A stretch of DNA of 64,000 bases. Origin: SAR324 cluster bacterium (lineage in GTDB: Bacteria; SAR324; XYD2-FULL-50-16). Shown in pieces: positions 47,102 to 55,623 of the stretch. Under the pieces are notes generated by a model. That model searched no databases. It was given only the letters and a program-made list of their open reading frames with translations, and had not been told where the DNA came from. The stretch spans positions 42,437 to 106,436 of the forward strand of contig JANQGX010000087.1 of assembly GCA_028282885.1 (NCBI GenBank), given 5' to 3'. The position numbers were made by a program, and so were the translations under genes. Each line of letters begins with the position of its first letter. The first letter of the stretch is position 1.

Positions 47102-48265
47102 TCAGATTACCTCCAGGGCTGCTCCGACTCCACTGCCCAGTTTTACCGGATAGCCAAGTTCATGAAGCGATTTCTCAATCATGGCAATTTGCATAACTAC
47201 CAGAGCAGGCTCTGCGGCCGTGCCCATATGTCCCATCCGGAATACTTTGCCCTTCATATCCCGGTATCCTCCGGAGATGGTGATTCTGTACTTGTCATAC
47301 AGAAGGCGTCTCAATTGAACCTCATCCACCCCTTCCGGAGCTTTGACAACCGTGGCGCAAGTTCCGCAAATATCCTCAGACTCGGGCCAGAGTTCCAATC
47401 CCATACCTATTGCACCGGCACGGGCGATTCTGGCTGCGGTCTTATGTCTGGCAATCATGTTGTCCAAACCTTCCTCAAACACCTGATCCAGAGCATCATT
47501 CAGGGCAACCACTTCGTTGGTGAACATGGTGTAAGGAAAACCCCTCTTCTCTTTCTCGCATAACCACTGCTCTTTGAAGTCAAGCATGCTCATATATGAA
47601 TACCGGACCGGCCTGGACTTGTTACGCATCTTTTCCCATGCTGCTTCGCTGACGGAAACCGGCGCCAGCCCGGGAGAGGATGCAAGGTTTTTCTGTGGGC
47701 CAATACAACAGATATCGATCCCCCACTCATCAACTTCCACTTCGGTTCCACCAATGGCTGACACCGAGTCAACAATTGAGATCGCACCATGTTTTTTGGC
47801 AATGGGACAAATATCCTGAATGGGATTTAAGGTTCCGGTGGGGGTTTCGCTGTGACAAACCGACATGACTTTGATATCGGGATGTTCTTTGAAAGCCTTC
47901 TCAACATCGGCAGGATCAATCACCTTTCTATAATCGGTTCTGACTTCAACAAGGCGTCCTCCGTATGCTTCAATATAGTAGGCGTACAGGTGTCCATATA
48001 TACCCGATACAAGATTGAGACATTTGTCCCCGGGTTCAATGGTGCTCATAGCCGCTGCTTCAAGTCCTAACAGCGCTTCTCCCTGCATGATGATCACATC
48101 ACCTTTTGTTTTAAACAACCGCTGCAACTTCTCGGTGGTTTCATCGAAAATCCTTATGAATTCAGGATCATTGTGATACATTATCTGTTTTGACAGGCTT
48201 CTCAACGTCCTGGCTGTCGCCTGAACAGGCCCTGCACTTAAATTAAACAAAGCATGTTCACTCAT
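47102..48265 (-). CDS. Class V aminotransferase (alanine-glyoxylate / PucG-like)
   Basis: 387 residues. PLP contacts: IMQGEALLGLEAA, SVCHSETPTGTLNPI, IVDSVSAIGG and the Schiff-base Lys in IGPQKNLASSPGL. Relatives include alanine-glyoxylate, serine-glyoxylate and ureidoglycine-glyoxylate (PucG) aminotransferases. With a nucleoside-type importer and XDH-type hydroxylase nearby, a purine/ureide role is possible but unproven. GGAGG precedes the ATG. It starts the aminotransferase-ferredoxin-AOR operon. Confidence 0.9.
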   Translation of the reverse strand: MSEHALFNLSAGPVQATARTLRSLSKQIMYHNDPEFIRIFDETTEKLQRLFKTKGDVIIMQGEALLGLEAAAMSTIEPGDKCLNLVSGIYGHLYAYYIEAYGGRLVEVRTDYRKVIDPADVEKAFKEHPDIKVMSVCHSETPTGTLNPIQDICPIAKKHGAISIVDSVSAIGGTEVEVDEWGIDICCIGPQKNLASSPGLAPVSVSEAAWEKMRNKSRPVRYSYMSMLDFKEQWLCEKEKRGFPYTMFTNEVVALNDALDQVFEEGLDNMIARHKTAARIARAGAIGMGLELWPESEDICGTCATVVKAPEGVDEVQLRRLLYDKYRITISGGYRDMKGKVFRMGHMGTAAEPALVVMQIAMIEKSLHELGYPVKLGSGVGAALEVI

Positions 48266-48391
48266 TATTTCCTCCGTATGGTTAAATGGCTTAATTTAGC
48301 GAAGAACAATGACTTGGTATTGGGTCCTTTCAGTTCTTCCGCTCGATGATCATATAACCTGCTTAAAAACCCTTCCCCGATTCGCAATCGG

Positions 48392-48964
48392 TTACTCGGC
48401 AATTGAATTAAACACAACAGAAAACACTTTCGTTGTACCGGAATGGAGATTCTTCCAGAAATGGGGTTGAATTGATTTAAAATGAACACAATCTCCCTTT
48501 TCAAGGACGTATTCATCGCCATTTATGAAATAGGCAATTTTCCCCTCCATGCAGTATTTGATTTCTTCACCTTCATGAATGAGCGGATCGCTTCCACTCT
48601 CCCCTCCTTCTTCAATAGTCAGCATTGAGACATCCAGCTTATTCTCAATGATGGATGATCCCAGGTCCTCAATAGTTAAATTTGATATGGGAATTCTGAT
48701 GGAAGTGCGTTCACCCCGACGAACCAGGGCCACCTCTTTGAGTTCGTCCCGATCTTCAAAAAAATGGGCTACATTCTGTTTGAAGCCTTGGGCGATCTTC
48801 ATCAGAACCGCTATCCCAGGTACCATTTCATTTGATTCGATCTTCTGTATCGTAGAAGGCGAAGTCCCGGTCAGTTTGGCGGCCTCCCGTATGGAAAGCC
48901 CCAGTTCTACTCGTCGTTGTTTGATCCGTTGTGCAATTCTCGCAATCTGAATTTCAAGTCTCAT
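48392..48964 (-). CDS. XRE-family regulator with C-terminal cupin
   Basis: 190 residues. Helix-turn-helix at 8-65 (RIKQRRVELGLSIREAAKLTGTSPSTIQKIESNE) and cupin sensor at about 115-185 (LIHEGEEIKYCMEGKIAYFINGDEYVLEKGDCVHF). This architecture (PuuR-like) usually represses or activates nearby catabolic genes in response to a small ligand. It is the only DNA-binding regulator inside the minus-strand cluster, so it is the first candidate for controlling it. Possible operators: palindromes in 52881-53278. Confidence 0.92.
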   Translation of the reverse strand: MRLEIQIARIAQRIKQRRVELGLSIREAAKLTGTSPSTIQKIESNEMVPGIAVLMKIAQGFKQNVAHFFEDRDELKEVALVRRGERTSIRIPISNLTIEDLGSSIIENKLDVSMLTIEEGGESGSDPLIHEGEEIKYCMEGKIAYFINGDEYVLEKGDCVHFKSIQPHFWKNLHSGTTKVFSVVFNSIAE

Positions 48965-49047
48965 GTTTAGTACCCATTAAGAGTAACTGCCCTCACCGGC
49001 ACAATCCGGTGCAGGGAAAAGTGACATTGTTAGTTACGAATTCTGCC

Positions 49048-50550
49048 TTATTCATTGGAACCGGTACCGACGGACTGAACAGTATCCGGAATGAAGGTCT
49101 CTTCTTTGGCAGAAGTTAAATAAGAGACACCGACAAACACCACAAGGCTCACCAGAAGCGACCAAAAACCGGAATACAAGCCCAGGGGATTGCGGTTAAA
49201 AAGCAACAAGTACACTGCGAAAGCAGATCCAATCACGATAGAAGAGATAGCAGCAGTTTCATTGGCTCTTTTCAAAAACATACCCAGAATTGCCGCCGGT
49301 GCCAACGCAAGAAGTCCCGGATAGGCAACATCAATCAGTGAATTGAAGAGCAATGTAGGCGGATAAAAGGCCAGAAATGCCATGATAGCAATGATTATAA
49401 CACTGACTATCCTGCCGACAGTCGCTTCTCTTTCCGGGCCCATACCCGGATTAAAAGGTTTTCTGTAAAGATCAACGGTCAGGATCGAGCTGATGGCCAA
49501 TACGGCAGAGTCAACCGTGGACATTGTAGCTGCCACTGCGCCGGTTAAAAGAGTTGCAGCAAGCCAGGGGGGCATGTTGCTGAACATCAGCTTCATGACT
49601 ATTTTGGCCGGCACGATTTTTTCCCCTTCCTTGAACAATTCTCCGATAATGGGGATGGAAGCAACAGCCAGAAAGAACGAAATCAAAAAAATCAGAAAGG
49701 TGAATCCGATGAAATAGGTTACGATATTCCGTAATCCTTTTTCATTTTTGACAGCATATATCCTCACCCAGAGTTGTGGCATCAGGGCGAATCCCAAGCC
49801 TATGGCCAGCAACTGGGTTATCCATAACTTCATACTGTATATCGGCACCGGCCCCGGAGCCTTGAATATAGCCGGACGGGCCTGCTGAGTTTGGAGAAAT
49901 ACGCTGGACCATTCAATTTTATTGCTGAGAAACAGAAAGGTGGCAACTACACAAAACGAGAGAATAATGACCTGAAGGGTATCGGTGTATTCGATGGCCC
50001 GAAAACCACCCAATACGATGTAAACTGCCAATACGATGGATATGAGTATCACGGCCCATTTGTATGATAACAGGCCCCCGGTGATCGTTTCCATGATGTA
50101 GGATATCCCCACGATCTGTGTGGCCATGAAAAACATCATGAAGCCTACCGTGTTCAGCGCCACGATGATGCGGATAACCCTCCCGTCACCATAACGATGA
50201 GCCAGAAGATCGGCCGGTGTTACATATTTGTATTTATGGGCCAACCTCCAGAAAAGATAGCCAACTGTCGGAACAAAGATGGCAATCAACAGCATTTCAC
50301 TCAGTAAAAAGACATTAAAGCTAATGCCAAGACTGGAGTAAATTCCCACCGCCCCCAGGAACACAAGAGCACTAAAAACTGTAGCTATATAAGACATCGG
50401 ACCTACAAAAGAGCCACTTGTACGTCCACCGATAAAGTATTCTCCGGAATCGGATTTTTTAGTATTGGATCTGAAAACCAGATAACCGACTAAAAGACAG
50501 ACCAGCATATAAGCAACGATAATCACAACCGGGAAAATCATTCTTGTCAT
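49048..50550 (-). CDS. Sodium:solute symporter (SSS family)
   Basis: 500 residues, about 13 membrane helices. EYFIGGRTSGSFVGPMSYIATVFSALVFLG is the SSS start; the sodium-site region GAVAATMSTVDSAVLAISSILTVDLYRKP is conserved. It imports an organic acid or a base with Na+. A small two-helix protein is encoded 72 bp upstream, an arrangement seen for several SSS transporters. GAGGAT precedes the ATG. Confidence 0.92.
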   Translation of the reverse strand: MTRMIFPVVIIVAYMLVCLLVGYLVFRSNTKKSDSGEYFIGGRTSGSFVGPMSYIATVFSALVFLGAVGIYSSLGISFNVFLLSEMLLIAIFVPTVGYLFWRLAHKYKYVTPADLLAHRYGDGRVIRIIVALNTVGFMMFFMATQIVGISYIMETITGGLLSYKWAVILISIVLAVYIVLGGFRAIEYTDTLQVIILSFCVVATFLFLSNKIEWSSVFLQTQQARPAIFKAPGPVPIYSMKLWITQLLAIGLGFALMPQLWVRIYAVKNEKGLRNIVTYFIGFTFLIFLISFFLAVASIPIIGELFKEGEKIVPAKIVMKLMFSNMPPWLAATLLTGAVAATMSTVDSAVLAISSILTVDLYRKPFNPGMGPEREATVGRIVSVIIIAIMAFLAFYPPTLLFNSLIDVAYPGLLALAPAAILGMFLKRANETAAISSIVIGSAFAVYLLLFNRNPLGLYSGFWSLLVSLVVFVGVSYLTSAKEETFIPDTVQSVGTGSNE

Positions 50551-50622
50551 TGTTTATCCTCTTTCAAAAGTTTTTCCATCAAAAGGTGGGTACCGCTTTT
50601 CATCAGAAACAATGATTGATCT

Positions 50623-50832
50623 TTATATCTTGAAACGCTGTTTGCAAAAAATGTATCCCAATACCAGGGTAATGATCATTAAACCGAAGGTAATCATCAC
50701 GGAGCTGGGTAGCCATCCAAACCAGAGTGAGGGATCTGAAGGATAAGCAACTATTACAGCCAGATACATAATGATCCAGATGGTGAGCCAGGATATTCTC
50801 CACCGCTTACTCGTGTTTATATACTCTCGCAT
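50623..50832 (-). CDS. Small two-helix membrane protein, symporter partner
   Basis: 69 residues with hydrophobic segments at about 13-30 (ISWLTIWIIMYLAVIVAY) and 43-62 (SVMITFGLMIITLVLGYIF), and a basic C-terminus (CKQRFKI). AGGAGG lies seven bases before the ATG, so it is surely translated. Small proteins of this kind (DUF3311/YhdT-like) accompany SSS symporters. I do not assign it to a named family. Confidence 0.75.
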   Translation of the reverse strand: MREYINTSKRWRISWLTIWIIMYLAVIVAYPSDPSLWFGWLPSSVMITFGLMIITLVLGYIFCKQRFKI

Positions 50833-50925
50833 GCCAACACCTCCTTTTTTATCGCGTTCAACAAGTCAATAGAATCGAATCGTTTTAAGAAATCTCTCTC
50901 AATCGAACTTGACAACAGTTCAAGG

Positions 50926-52785
50926 TTATAGGGCGATATATTCCTTCACCCAGGCGATATCAAGTGCTTCCAAACTTTCAGCCAACGGAGCGCCGGTTTT
51001 GAGATCCCAGCCACATATCTGGTAAAACTCATCCTTCATGAGTTCAAAATCATCAACTTTATACCCTTTGCTGGGCCCCCTGGGAATGACCTCATCAAGC
51101 AGTCTCTGGGGGAGAGCGTCATCTTCTCTGGTTAATCCTTCACGAAAATTAAATGCTCGCTCCAACTGACTGATCCTGTTCCCAATGGTGATCAGATCCT
51201 CCGATTTGTAATCCAAACCACTGGCTCCGTTTAAAATACCGACAACTGTCTCGTCACTGAGACCGATGGCTACAAATGCGCACATCAGACTGGAATCACA
51301 AAGTGAAGCCCTTCTGTTTCGGGAGGCCGCAACAATCGGTGCTTTTCCTGATTCGGCGAATCGGTCGACCTTGGGATTCATGATCTCCGGTATAACGGTA
51401 TATCCGCCCGCATGGTGACATCCCCCACGTGGACCACAGCCGTAAACAAGACTCATTCCCTTCAACCCCCTTGCATCGTAACCTCCCAGTTCCATCCCTT
51501 TTGCGTGCATGGCAAATTTCTCCGAACCCTGCCCGAATTTCTCTGCCATGCGTTTGGTTCCCAATCCGACAACAGCACCAAAATTCCTTTTGAAGGCTAT
51601 ATCTTCAATAAGTTGGATCATCGTCTTGGGATTTCCAAAAGCCAACTCTCCTGTACTGTATGCCTCCGCATCGATTATGCCTTTCTCCAGGCATTCCATC
51701 GCAAAGGCGATACTGACACCGGTTGAGATCGTATCCAATCCCAACATATCGCATATCGAGTCGGCATGTATAATCGGAGCCAGATCGTATACTCCGCAGC
51801 AGGATCCAAATGAGTAGACCGTTTCATAATCCGGCCCCTCGCTCAAAGACCCTTCCCAGTCCCCATCCTTGACCCCGAACATTTTTGAACACTTTACCGG
51901 GCATCCACTGGAACAGGCGATATCTTCCACCAGAAAATGTTCTCGCATCCTTTCTGCAGTGATGGACTCCGCTTCATCAAGAGCAACGTCTGACCAGTTC
52001 TTATCCGGAAGAACACCATTGTCCTTCAACTTCCGAAGCGTACTGGCGCTGCCGTACATTTTGAGAACCTTGGACGTCATGGGATTCTCCCTGAGTTCAG
52101 CCATGCCTGACCTGATGGCACTTTTCAGGGCTTTGGAATCGGCTAGGGGTGCCTTTTTGTTACCCTGTACAACAACGGCTTTCAAGTTTTTAGAACCCAT
52201 AACGGCCCCTGCTCCCCCCCTTCCCAAGGCCCTTCGCTCATTAAGAAGACAGGCGTATGGAACCATGTTCTCACCGGCTGGACCGATACAGGTTATCCCG
52301 ACATTCGGACTTATATCCGCTTGAATCGTCTCCTGAGTCGACTCAGTATTCTTTCCCCACAGGTGATCTGCATTCCTGAACTCAACCGAACCCTCATCAT
52401 TAATCAGAAGATAGGTGGGGACAGACGATTTACCTGTAATGACAATGACATCAAAACCGGTTTTTTTCATTATACTGCCAAAACGTCCCCCGGAAATAGA
52501 AAAGGAATAAAGACCGGTCTGGGGAGACTTGGTGTGGAGTGAATACCGATCACTGCCGGGTACAGGTGTCCCTACCAGAGGCCCTGTTGAAAAGATCAGA
52601 ATGTTCTCAGAACTGAGGGGGTCGATCCCGGCGGGTAACTCGCGCAGAAGCATGGATGCACCGAGACCACGACCCCCCATGTAAAGTCTAAATTCATTCG
52701 GATCTATCTTTTCCGTTCGACAGATCTGTTCGGTCAGATCGATTCTGAGCAATGTGCCGTGATATCCAAAAATAGTGTTTTCCAC
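50926..52785 (-). CDS. Tungsten-type aldehyde:ferredoxin oxidoreductase (AOR 2)
   Basis: About 619 residues from GTG 52785, chosen because AAAGGAT lies about ten bases upstream and because alignment with AOR 1 (GYHGTLLRIDL against GYKGQLITVDL) starts there; GTG 52827 is an alternative. Pterin-binding phrases are present: YMGGRGLGASMLLREL, GPLVGTPVPGSDRYSLHTKSPQTG. The cluster motif reads CSSGCPVKC, that is C-x3-C-x3-C, one residue longer than in AOR 1. It is clearly diverged from AOR 1, so a different aldehyde/acid substrate is likely. First gene of the minus-strand cluster. Confidence 0.92.
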   Translation of the reverse strand: MENTIFGYHGTLLRIDLTEQICRTEKIDPNEFRLYMGGRGLGASMLLRELPAGIDPLSSENILIFSTGPLVGTPVPGSDRYSLHTKSPQTGLYSFSISGGRFGSIMKKTGFDVIVITGKSSVPTYLLINDEGSVEFRNADHLWGKNTESTQETIQADISPNVGITCIGPAGENMVPYACLLNERRALGRGGAGAVMGSKNLKAVVVQGNKKAPLADSKALKSAIRSGMAELRENPMTSKVLKMYGSASTLRKLKDNGVLPDKNWSDVALDEAESITAERMREHFLVEDIACSSGCPVKCSKMFGVKDGDWEGSLSEGPDYETVYSFGSCCGVYDLAPIIHADSICDMLGLDTISTGVSIAFAMECLEKGIIDAEAYSTGELAFGNPKTMIQLIEDIAFKRNFGAVVGLGTKRMAEKFGQGSEKFAMHAKGMELGGYDARGLKGMSLVYGCGPRGGCHHAGGYTVIPEIMNPKVDRFAESGKAPIVAASRNRRASLCDSSLMCAFVAIGLSDETVVGILNGASGLDYKSEDLITIGNRISQLERAFNFREGLTREDDALPQRLLDEVIPRGPSKGYKVDDFELMKDEFYQICGWDLKTGAPLAESLEALDIAWVKEYIAL

Positions 52786-52880
52786 TTTGAACACATCCTT
52801 TGTTGTTGGCGTCAAGAAAACAAACACCAGTGTGTTGTTCCAAGCTGATTAATCGCTTCGGGACTTTATTAATATTCTGC

Positions 52881-52897
52881 AATCTGATCATCAGATT
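52881..52897. promoter_or_regulatory. 17-bp palindromic operator candidate
   Basis: AATCTGAT-C-ATCAGATT is a perfect inverted repeat (8-bp arms, one-base centre) about 95 bp upstream of AOR 2. It is the best single operator candidate for the XRE-cupin regulator or another dimeric repressor. Confidence 0.5.
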
Positions 52898-52917
52898 ATA
52901 AGAAATGGAGAATTTTA

Positions 52918-52946
52918 ATAAGTGTATTACTATAATAATCACTTAT
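52918..52946. promoter_or_regulatory. AT-rich palindrome, weaker copy of the GTATTA-N6-TAATAC motif
   Basis: Contains GTATTA-CTATAA-TAATCA at 52924-52941, two mismatches from the motif at 53175-53192 and 53260-53277. It is also framed by ATAAGTG (52918-52924) and CACTTAT (52940-52946), a perfect 7-bp inverted repeat. Confidence 0.4.
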
Positions 52947-53172
52947 CGTAAAATTCAGATAACCTCTGTGGGGACCATAATATAGAATTTTTGTCTATGT
53001 CAAGAAAAAACACCAAAAAGTTAAAAAAATAACCGTTAATTTTTCTCTTTATATTTCAGTATATTACAAGATTTAGTCATTTTTTTTGCAAGTTCTTGAA
53101 AAAATAGTCATGAAAATCAATGGATTTCACATGGCCTTCTTGATTATTTCCATAGATAAAAATATTACAAAT

Positions 53173-53194
53173 ATGTATTATAATAATAATACAT
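53173..53194. promoter_or_regulatory. AT-rich palindromic operator candidate, copy 2
   Basis: ATGTATTA-N6-TAATACAT: perfect 8-bp arms around six bases. It shares TGTATTA-N6-TAATACA with the copy at 53259-53278, 85 bp downstream (about eight helical turns). Confidence 0.5.
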
Positions 53195-53258
53195 TTATAT
53201 CGTTTTGACCCTTTCGCCAATGCCTGTATACACTGAAAAACCGGGCTTTTTGTATTGT

Positions 53259-53278
53259 TGTATTATAATAGTAATACA
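53259..53278. promoter_or_regulatory. AT-rich palindromic operator candidate, copy 3
   Basis: TGTATTA-N6-TAATACA: perfect 7-bp arms. Located about 205 bp upstream of the MFS start. Confidence 0.5.
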
Positions 53279-53484
53279 TTTCAGTTGTATTCCAATCCTA
53301 CTGGGATCTGAAATGAACCTTGCTAATTTTTTTTTTTCTGAACAAAATATGAGGTGTAGTCGAACATACTACAGAATTTCGATATTCACACCGGCGTGTT
53401 TTGTCAGCCGACAAAGTCCGGTAACTCTATAAACGACGATTTAAAGATAAAATCCATCAATAGCAGCACAATAGGAATTTCAAG

Positions 53485-54699
53485 ATGTCAACTTACACCA
53501 GTATAGAAAAAGAATGCCCGGCACCTGAACCGTTTGGCGATAACATCTGGAAATTATCGGCTATTACATCACTTTTCTTTTTGTCCTTTCTTGGTCAGTT
53601 TGTATTTGCCCCTTTGATGCCTACCATTAAAAGCGATCTTGGCATTTCCCATGCCCAGGCCGGTTCTCTGTTTTTAATGATTACAATTGGTTCTTTTACA
53701 TCGCAAATGTTATCCGGGCATCTTTCATTCCGGATCAATCATCGTGGCTCGCTGTTTGCCTCCAAACTGCTTATAGGTCTCCCACTGCTATGGTTGCTGG
53801 TTGACTCAAGTATGCTGTCCCTGCGTGTAGTGATGCTGATTGTCGGTATGGGTGTGGGCCTTCATATCCCCTCTGCTATCGCCACCATCACAGCCATGGT
53901 GGACAGAAAAGACTGGGGCAAAGCCCTGGGCCTTCACGAGATAGCACCGCCATTGGGGACAGCAGTCGCACCGTTTTTGGTAGTGGTCCTGATAAACTAT
54001 TTCGCCTGGCAGCATATCATCGCCATCGTTGCTGTGATTGTTGTCACGCCATCTTTCGTTTTTTATCGGTTCTGTGATTGTGGAAACTTCCCCGGTGATC
54101 CTCCCGTTCGCCAGTTGCTTCTCGAAGTGTTGCGGCTTCGTTCTTTCTGGATCATGGTGGTTCTTTTTGCGCTGTTTTTTGGCGGGGTTGTTGGGTTGTA
54201 CACGATGTATCCTCTCTATCTAACCCAGGAGGCGGGTATGTCTGTTGATCAGGCCAACAGCCTGGTGGGGCTGTCACGCCTGACGGGATTGATAGGCGTC
54301 TTCGTGTCCGGTTTGATAATGGATCGCATTGGCGAGAAAAAGCATATTTTTCTGTTCATGGGGATGGCCGGTTTGGCGACCATCCTGATCGGCGCAATGT
54401 CCGGACTGGTTTTAATAGTCATGATCTTCATTCAGGCATCATTGATCAATTGCTTTCCTGCCGCAGGATTTTCAGCATTGTCACGTACCGTTCAGCCTCA
54501 TCTGCGCAGTGTTATCACCAGCTTTGCTTCGCCCATCGCTATTGTCATTGGAGGAGGGATATTCCCGACCTTGCTTGGTTATATGGGCGAAACCTACTCT
54601 TTCAGTACAGGTATTGTGATTTTGGGATGCCTGATGATTGTCAGTCCTTTGCTGGTACTTCCGCTCAGGCTGCTTGACGTTCTTGGGGAAGGTTGTTAG
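53485..54699 (+). CDS. Major facilitator superfamily transporter
   Basis: 404 residues with twelve predicted membrane helices. The A-motif region after helix 2 is degenerate; helix 4/5 has VGMGVGLHIPSAIATITAMVDRKDWGKALGLHEIAPPLG, and the second half has the loop GLIMDRIGEKKHIFLF. It resembles nitrate/organic-anion-type MFS carriers, but the substrate cannot be assigned. It is divergent from the catabolic cluster and shares its control region, so it may move the same substrate or a product. The start at 53485 follows a weak AGGAA. Confidence 0.9.
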   Translation: MSTYTSIEKECPAPEPFGDNIWKLSAITSLFFLSFLGQFVFAPLMPTIKSDLGISHAQAGSLFLMITIGSFTSQMLSGHLSFRINHRGSLFASKLLIGLPLLWLLVDSSMLSLRVVMLIVGMGVGLHIPSAIATITAMVDRKDWGKALGLHEIAPPLGTAVAPFLVVVLINYFAWQHIIAIVAVIVVTPSFVFYRFCDCGNFPGDPPVRQLLLEVLRLRSFWIMVVLFALFFGGVVGLYTMYPLYLTQEAGMSVDQANSLVGLSRLTGLIGVFVSGLIMDRIGEKKHIFLFMGMAGLATILIGAMSGLVLIVMIFIQASLINCFPAAGFSALSRTVQPHLRSVITSFASPIAIVIGGGIFPTLLGYMGETYSFSTGIVILGCLMIVSPLLVLPLRLLDVLGEGC

Positions 54700-54783
54700 C
54701 CCTAAAAGCTATTCGGAAAAACGCATTGTCATTCCGTCTGCTTGCGCATTCCGGAAGATGAAAAACTGAAGAAAACTGATCCT

Positions 54784-55038
54784 ATGAATAATACACCCGT
54801 CAAGTTATACACCTTGAGCACATGCAGTCACTGTAAATCTCTGAAGAAGCTTTTGGACGAGAGCAATGTCAAGTTCGATTTCGTCGATATTGACCTGCTT
54901 GAAAAAAAGGAGCGGAAGGCGATTATGAAAGAACTCAGACTCATTAACCCCAAGGGCTCACTTCCAACGGTTCAGATTGGAGATCAGGTTGTTGTGGGCT
55001 ACAGAGAAGAAGAAATCAAGGAAGCTTTAGGAAAATAA
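54784..55038 (+). CDS. Glutaredoxin-like thiol-disulfide protein
   Basis: 84 residues from the ATG at 54784; the frame stays open upstream only from a TTG at 54742. Thioredoxin fold with active site CSHC in YTLSTCSHCKSLKKLL, cis-Pro in LPTVQIG and the C-terminal helix (VVVGYREEEIKEALG). The stop overlaps the next start by one base, so translation is coupled. It probably receives electrons from the FtrB-like protein rather than glutathione. Confidence 0.92.
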   Translation: MNNTPVKLYTLSTCSHCKSLKKLLDESNVKFDFVDIDLLEKKERKAIMKELRLINPKGSLPTVQIGDQVVVGYREEEIKEALGK

Positions 55039-55370
55039 TGGATGCCAAGACACTGTATGAAAAACTCAAGCCGATCCAGGAGGCCAAGGGTTATCACTTC
55101 AATGCAGACCTGGAAAAGACACTCGAACTTCTGGAAGCGCTGATCTTTAACAGGGAGCGGTATGGTTACATGGCCTGTCCCTGCAGATTGGCTTCCGAGG
55201 ATCGGGAAAATGACAAGGATATTATCTGTCCGTGTGTATATCGGGAGCCGGATGTTGCCGAATTCGGCAGTTGTTACTGCAATCTTTACGTGTCAAAAGA
55301 CTGGAATGAGAAAAAGATTCCTCACCAGTACGTCCCGGAAAGACGGCCTCCGGAGAAATGTCAGTTTTGA
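55038..55370 (+). CDS. Ferredoxin:thioredoxin reductase catalytic-like protein
   Basis: 110 residues. The FTR catalytic (beta) motif is complete: CPCRLA, then CPCVYR, then CYCNLYVS; the Cys residues bind the 4Fe-4S cluster and the redox-active disulfide. FTR passes ferredoxin electrons to thioredoxins. Here the partner is the glutaredoxin-like protein encoded one base upstream; no FTR variable chain is seen, as is usual outside plants and cyanobacteria. Together they make a ferredoxin-driven disulfide reductase. Confidence 0.92.
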   Translation: MDAKTLYEKLKPIQEAKGYHFNADLEKTLELLEALIFNRERYGYMACPCRLASEDRENDKDIICPCVYREPDVAEFGSCYCNLYVSKDWNEKKIPHQYVPERRPPEKCQF

Positions 55371-55623
55371 TCTTCAGTTCGGTTTAAAGCCAGTGAAAAA
55401 CACGGAGAATTTTAGCCAACACACCTGATTTTGGTAAAATCGAAGACATGTACCGAAACCGGTATTAATACCTGACCTGCATCGCTTCCCTTCACTACTT
55501 TTTGATCTCATTATTTAACATGGCTTAAATAAACCAGTGGTCTGTATTCAAAAGACATGGACTGAAGGGTCATGGATGTTTTCTCACCCTCTTTTTTGAC
55601 AGGCATACTACTGACTTTCTGTT

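Larger units (their letters stand above)
52786..53484. other. Divergent regulatory region with repeated palindromes
   Basis: About 700 bp, very AT-rich, between AOR 2 (minus) and the MFS gene (plus). It has no convincing gene but contains several palindromes listed separately. They look like operators controlling one or both genes. TGTATACA at 53225-53232 is a further short palindrome. Confidence 0.6.
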
